The notes under the pieces were generated by a model. That model had not been told where the DNA came from, ran no database searches, and was given only the letters and a program-made list of their open reading frames with translations. 64,000 nucleotides of DNA from the NCBI GenBank assembly GCA_035496255.1, contig DATJEU010000096.1, forward strand, positions 60,662 through 124,661. Reading direction: 5' to 3'. Made by a program: the position numbers and the translations under genes. This stretch comes from Gp6-AA40 sp035496255. GTDB taxonomy: Bacteria > Acidobacteriota > Vicinamibacteria > Vicinamibacterales > UBA2999. Positions 61,093 to 64,000 of the stretch are shown here, piece by piece. Within the stretch, counting starts at the first letter, position 1; each line of letters begins with the position of its first letter.

Positions 61093-61980
61093 ATGTCACA
61101 AACGATCGGATTCATCGGCCTCGGTCTCATGGGCCGGCCGATGGCGAAGAATCTGCTGAAGGCCGGTTACCCGGTCGTCGCCTACAGCCGCAGTCAGGGC
61201 CCTGTCGACGATCTCGTCGCCTCCGGTGCCACACGTGCCGACTCGCCTGCCGAAGTCGCGAAGCACGCCACCCGCATTGTCACGATGGTCCCCGACTCGC
61301 CCGACGTCGAGCAGGTGCTCGAAGGACCGACTGGCGTCTTCAGCGCGATGCAGCGCGGCACGATCGTCATCGACTGCAGCAGCATCCTGCCAGGCGTGGC
61401 CAAGCGCCTGGCTCAGCGGGCGTCTGACCTCGGAGGCGCCATGCTCGATGCCCCCGTCAGCGGCGGTGACATCGGCGCCATCAACGGCACGCTGTCGATC
61501 ATGGTCGGCGGCGACGCGCAGGCGTTCGCGACGGCGAAGCCGATCCTCGACGTGATGGGCAATCCGGAGAAAGTCGTGCACATCGGCGCGGCGGGCGCCG
61601 GTCAGTTGTGCAAGCTCTGTAACCAGATGGTCATCGGCGGCACGCTGGCCGTCGTCGCGGAGGCATTCGCGCTGGCGATGAAGGCCGGCGTCGACGCCGG
61701 CAAGGTACGCGAAGCCCTGCTCGGCGGCTTCGCACAGAGCCGCGTGCTCGAAGTGCACGGCGAGCGGCTGTTGACACACGCCCACAAGCCCGGATTCAAG
61801 ACGCACCTCTACGCGAAGGACATGAAGAACGTCGTCGGCGCCCTTGCCGATTACCAGGTGCCCGCCCCCGCCAGCGCCTACGTGCAGCAGCTCGTCCACG
61901 CGACGATGACCCGAGGGTGGGGTGAAGAAGACAACTCGATCATGGGACGAATCGCAATGGCGATGGCGGGGCTGGAATAG
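61093..61980 (+). CDS. 3-hydroxyisobutyrate dehydrogenase-family reductase (tartronate semialdehyde reductase-like)
   Basis: 295 residues from ATG 61093. 'IGFIGLGLMGRPMAKNLLKAGY' dinucleotide fold, substrate motif 'LDAPVSGGDIGAINGTLSIMVGG', catalytic Lys in 'GAGQLCKLCNQMVIGG', cofactor-end 'GFKTHLYAKDMKNV'. Most like GarR/GlxR tartronate semialdehyde reductases, but 3-hydroxyisobutyrate or gamma-hydroxybutyrate activity cannot be excluded. Not part of an operon; convergent with lolD. Confidence 0.87.
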   Translation: MSQTIGFIGLGLMGRPMAKNLLKAGYPVVAYSRSQGPVDDLVASGATRADSPAEVAKHATRIVTMVPDSPDVEQVLEGPTGVFSAMQRGTIVIDCSSILPGVAKRLAQRASDLGGAMLDAPVSGGDIGAINGTLSIMVGGDAQAFATAKPILDVMGNPEKVVHIGAAGAGQLCKLCNQMVIGGTLAVVAEAFALAMKAGVDAGKVREALLGGFAQSRVLEVHGERLLTHAHKPGFKTHLYAKDMKNVVGALADYQVPAPASAYVQQLVHATMTRGWGEEDNSIMGRIAMAMAGLE

Positions 61981-62099
61981 TGCGGTTCGAGGTTCGAGGT
62001 TCAAGGTTCGAGGTAACCGCGTACGCGGCGAGGCCAGCGGCCGAGCCGAACCGAACCTGAACACGAACCGAGAACTGAGCACCCAGAAGTGCGAACCGT
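61981..62099. repeat. Word-type repeat (GGTTCGAGGTTCGAGG / CCGAACC)
   Basis: CGGTTCGAGGTTCGAGGTTC and inverted GAACCGAGAACTGAG words between convergent stops. Vocabulary shared with 49195-49465. Confidence 0.55.
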
Positions 62100-62780
62100 T
62101 CACGTCGCCGTCAGGCGACCGTGTTCCAACCGTAAGACACGGTCGCACACTGCGGCCAACTGGGCGTTGTGCGTGGCGATGATCGAGGTGAGGCCGTGCT
62201 CGGCGTGCATCTCGCGCAGGAGCTTGTGGACGGTCACGGCGGTCGGCTCGTCGAGATCGCCCGTGGGCTCATCGGCCAGCAGCAGTTGCGGTTTCATGAC
62301 CAGCGCACGCGCGATCGCGACGCGCTGCTGCTCGCCGCCTGACAGCATGCCGGGTCGGTGCTCCAGCCGCTCCCCAAGGCCGACGCGTTGCAGTAGTTCT
62401 CTCGCGCGGCGCGAGGCCTCGCTCGCCGCCATCCGCGCAATCCGCATCGGCATCTCGACGTTCTCGAGCGCCGTGAACTCGGGCAACAGGTGATGGAACT
62501 GGAAGACGAAGCCGACGTTCCGGTTCCGGAATTCGACCAGCGCCGTGTCACGCATCGCCGATAGATCCTTGTCGGCGACGACGATCCGGCCGAAACCGGC
62601 GCGGTCGAGACCACCGAGCAGGTGCAGCAGCGTGCTCTTCCCCACACCCGAGGCACCCATGATGGCCACCATCTCGCCCGGTCGTACTCCGAGGTCGAGG
62701 TCGCGCAGCACGAACAGCTTCTGCGTCCCGACGTCGTAGGACTTGACCAGTGCCTCGACGGATACCAGCAGGCCGTTCAT
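62100..62780 (-). CDS. lolD: Lipoprotein-releasing system ATP-binding protein LolD
   Basis: 226 residues; ATG 62780 overlaps the permease stop (ATGA). ABC ATPase: Walker A GASGVGKST, the LolD-type Q-loop 'VGFVFQFHHLLPEFTALENV', signature LSGGEQQR, Walker B LLLADEPTGDLD, H-loop 'IIATHN'. Powers extraction of lipoproteins (such as LptE) from the inner membrane. Confidence 0.95.
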   Translation of the reverse strand: MNGLLVSVEALVKSYDVGTQKLFVLRDLDLGVRPGEMVAIMGASGVGKSTLLHLLGGLDRAGFGRIVVADKDLSAMRDTALVEFRNRNVGFVFQFHHLLPEFTALENVEMPMRIARMAASEASRRARELLQRVGLGERLEHRPGMLSGGEQQRVAIARALVMKPQLLLADEPTGDLDEPTAVTVHKLLREMHAEHGLTSIIATHNAQLAAVCDRVLRLEHGRLTAT

Positions 62781-64000
62781 TCGAATCGCAACGCCTGGAC
62801 AGGATCGAGACGTGCCGCCTGCCGTGACGGATAGAGCGTCGCCAGGAACGTGATCAGGAGCGACGCCGCGACCACGACAACGAAGTCGCGCGGCAGCACG
62901 ATGAACGGGATGTACGAGACCTGGTAGATGTCCTGTGGAATGTGCACCAGCCGGTACGTCGTCAGCACCCAGCACAGGACGACCGCGCTCACCGCCCCGA
63001 TCGCCGTCCCGATCAGTCCGATCAACAGCCCCTGCAACATGAAGATGCGCATCACCACGCGCGACGCCGTTCCCATCGTCTTGAGGATGGCGATGTCACG
63101 CGTCTTCTCCATGACCAGCAGGATCAGGGACGCGATGATATTGAGTGCGCCGACGATGACGATGAGGCCGACGGCGATCGACATGCCCATCTTCTCCATG
63201 CCGAGCGCGCTGAACAGCTGCCGGTTTTCCTGCGTCCAGTCCGACGTCTCGTAGTCGCCGTGCGACTGCTGCTTGATCGCGGCGGCGATTTCAGGCGCAC
63301 GGCCACGGTCCGCCACCTTCACCTGGATGCGATCGGGTCCCGTCTTCCCCATCAAGCGTTCGGCGAACTGAATGTCGACGAAGCCGTATTCGGCGTCGAA
63401 TTCGTACAAGCCGAGGGAGTAGATGCCGGCCACACGGAGCGTTCGCGGCCGCGGCAGCGCGCCACCGGGAGTCAGCGTCAGGCGTGTGGTGATGAGATGC
63501 ACGGTGTCGCCGACTTTGACGCGGAGTTTCTGCGCGAGCGTCTTGCCAATCAGGATGCCGGGCGATTCCGTTTCGCTGCCGTCGTGCAGGTCCGACAGTT
63601 TCCCGGAGATCATGGCGCCCGCCACTTCCGTCACGTGCCCCTCGAGCGCCGGATCGACGCCCTTCACGCTGATGTATGCCGGCGTGTCGCTCGAATCGCT
63701 CGTCAGCAACCCCTGATCTTCCAGTGCCGGCGCGGCGCCGACGACGCCGGAGAACTTCTCGACCTGCGCGACGTCGGCGCGATAGTCGGTGATACCGCCG
63801 ACGCGCCAGACATAGACGTGCGCCATCGAGCCGAGAATCCGATCGCGCAGCTCGCCCTGCAGGCCCGTCATCAGCGCCAGCGCGACGATCAGCGCCATGA
63901 CGCCGACGGCGACACCAAGCGTCGAGATCAACGAAATCAGGGAAATGAACGCCTGCTTACGTTTGGCGAGCAGGTAGCGAAGCGCGACGAAAAATTCGAA
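62777..64000 (-). CDS. Lipoprotein-releasing system permease LolC/LolE (5' end outside window)
   Basis: At least 408 residues; the frame is open to the window edge, starting '...FEFFVALRYLLAKRKQAF', the normal second to twentieth residues, so only a few codons are missing. TM1 'LGVAVGVMALIVALALMTGLQG', a large periplasmic domain ('YISVKGVDPALEGHVTEVAG'), and C-terminal helices 'IVIVGALNIIASLILLVMEKTRDIAILKTMG'. Only one LolC/E gene is likely (LolF-type homodimer or split elsewhere). Confidence 0.93.
   Translation of the reverse strand, partial: FEFFVALRYLLAKRKQAFISLISLISTLGVAVGVMALIVALALMTGLQGELRDRILGSMAHVYVWRVGGITDYRADVAQVEKFSGVVGAAPALEDQGLLTSDSSDTPAYISVKGVDPALEGHVTEVAGAMISGKLSDLHDGSETESPGILIGKTLAQKLRVKVGDTVHLITTRLTLTPGGALPRPRTLRVAGIYSLGLYEFDAEYGFVDIQFAERLMGKTGPDRIQVKVADRGRAPEIAAAIKQQSHGDYETSDWTQENRQLFSALGMEKMGMSIAVGLIVIVGALNIIASLILLVMEKTRDIAILKTMGTASRVVMRIFMLQGLLIGLIGTAIGAVSAVVLCWVLTTYRLVHIPQDIYQVSYIPFIVLPRDFVVVVAASLLITFLATLYPSRQAARLDPVQALRFE

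Noticed and set aside
61983..62020. GGTTCGAGGTTC resembling a tRNA T-arm
   Set aside because: No acceptor stem or anticodon arm could be folded around it; it is part of a word-type repeat.

Overview
The window is high-G+C bacterial chromosome from a diderm, most likely an acidobacterium of the Vicinamibacteria type. That placement is inference. It rests on an M56 peptidase fused to the TIGR03435 'soil-associated' domain behind a BlaI regulator, an ADOP-type FtsX/MacB permease beside a PadR regulator, futalosine-route menaquinone genes, and a full outer-membrane gene set (bamA, skp, fabZ-lpxA, lpxI, lptE, lolD, lolC/E). I see no rRNA, tRNA, CRISPR, insertion sequence or phage gene.

Layout. 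1-13.5 kb, mostly + strand: end of an AsmA-like protein, a zinc phospholipase C-like protein, an SGNH hydrolase, rsmE (-), the blaI/M56 pair, a Ser/Thr kinase, ilvE, pilT, recX and alaS. 13.5-17.2 kb (-): a zinc-less MDR dehydrogenase, a PepSY membrane protein and uup. 17.3-19.5 kb (+): lytic transglycosylase, NTF2-like protein, rpsT. 19.5-24.8 kb (-): holA, lptE, leuS and a histone-deacetylase-like amidohydrolase. 24.8-28.7 kb (+): DUF456 protein, then ADOP permease, PadR and a small membrane protein. 28.7-60.4 kb is an almost unbroken minus-strand run of about 30 genes: DUF6496-like basic protein, DUF374 acyltransferase, etfB-etfA-ETF:quinone oxidoreductase, fabF-acpP-fabG-fabD-plsX-rpmF-yceD, dgt, deoB, hfq, miaA, a TonB-like protein, the menaquinone genes (menG, mqnP, mqnX, mqnC, mqnA and a cluster-less MqnE-like protein), a Gfo/Idh dehydrogenase, lpxI, a fused fabZ-lpxA, skp, bamA and clpC. 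60.7-64 kb holds an ABM-domain protein, a hydroxyacid dehydrogenase, lolD and the start-truncated lolC/E.

The minus-strand run makes biological sense together. Fatty-acid synthesis feeds phospholipid (plsX) and lipid A (fabZ-lpxA, lpxI). The Bam and Lol components build the outer membrane. ETF and ETF:quinone oxidoreductase would deliver electrons from acyl-CoA oxidation to the menaquinone made by the mqn genes.

The most unusual content is non-coding or embedded. (1) Two homologous, asymmetric long hairpins of about 270-290 bp (18921-19190 and 33855-34150) each fill an intergenic gap, point the same way as the next gene, and have stem tips that differ in sequence yet still pair. (2) A family of small GC-rich palindromes occurs between genes and also inside or at the ends of coding sequences (histone-deacetylase-like gene, mqnX, holA, lpxI, etfA, ABM gene), adding in-frame peptide. 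(3) A radical-SAM-fold MqnE/MqnC paralogue without the CX3CX2C cluster motif lies in the menaquinone cluster. (4) Many genes have a -10-like box 5-9 bp before the start codon, suggesting frequent leaderless transcripts.
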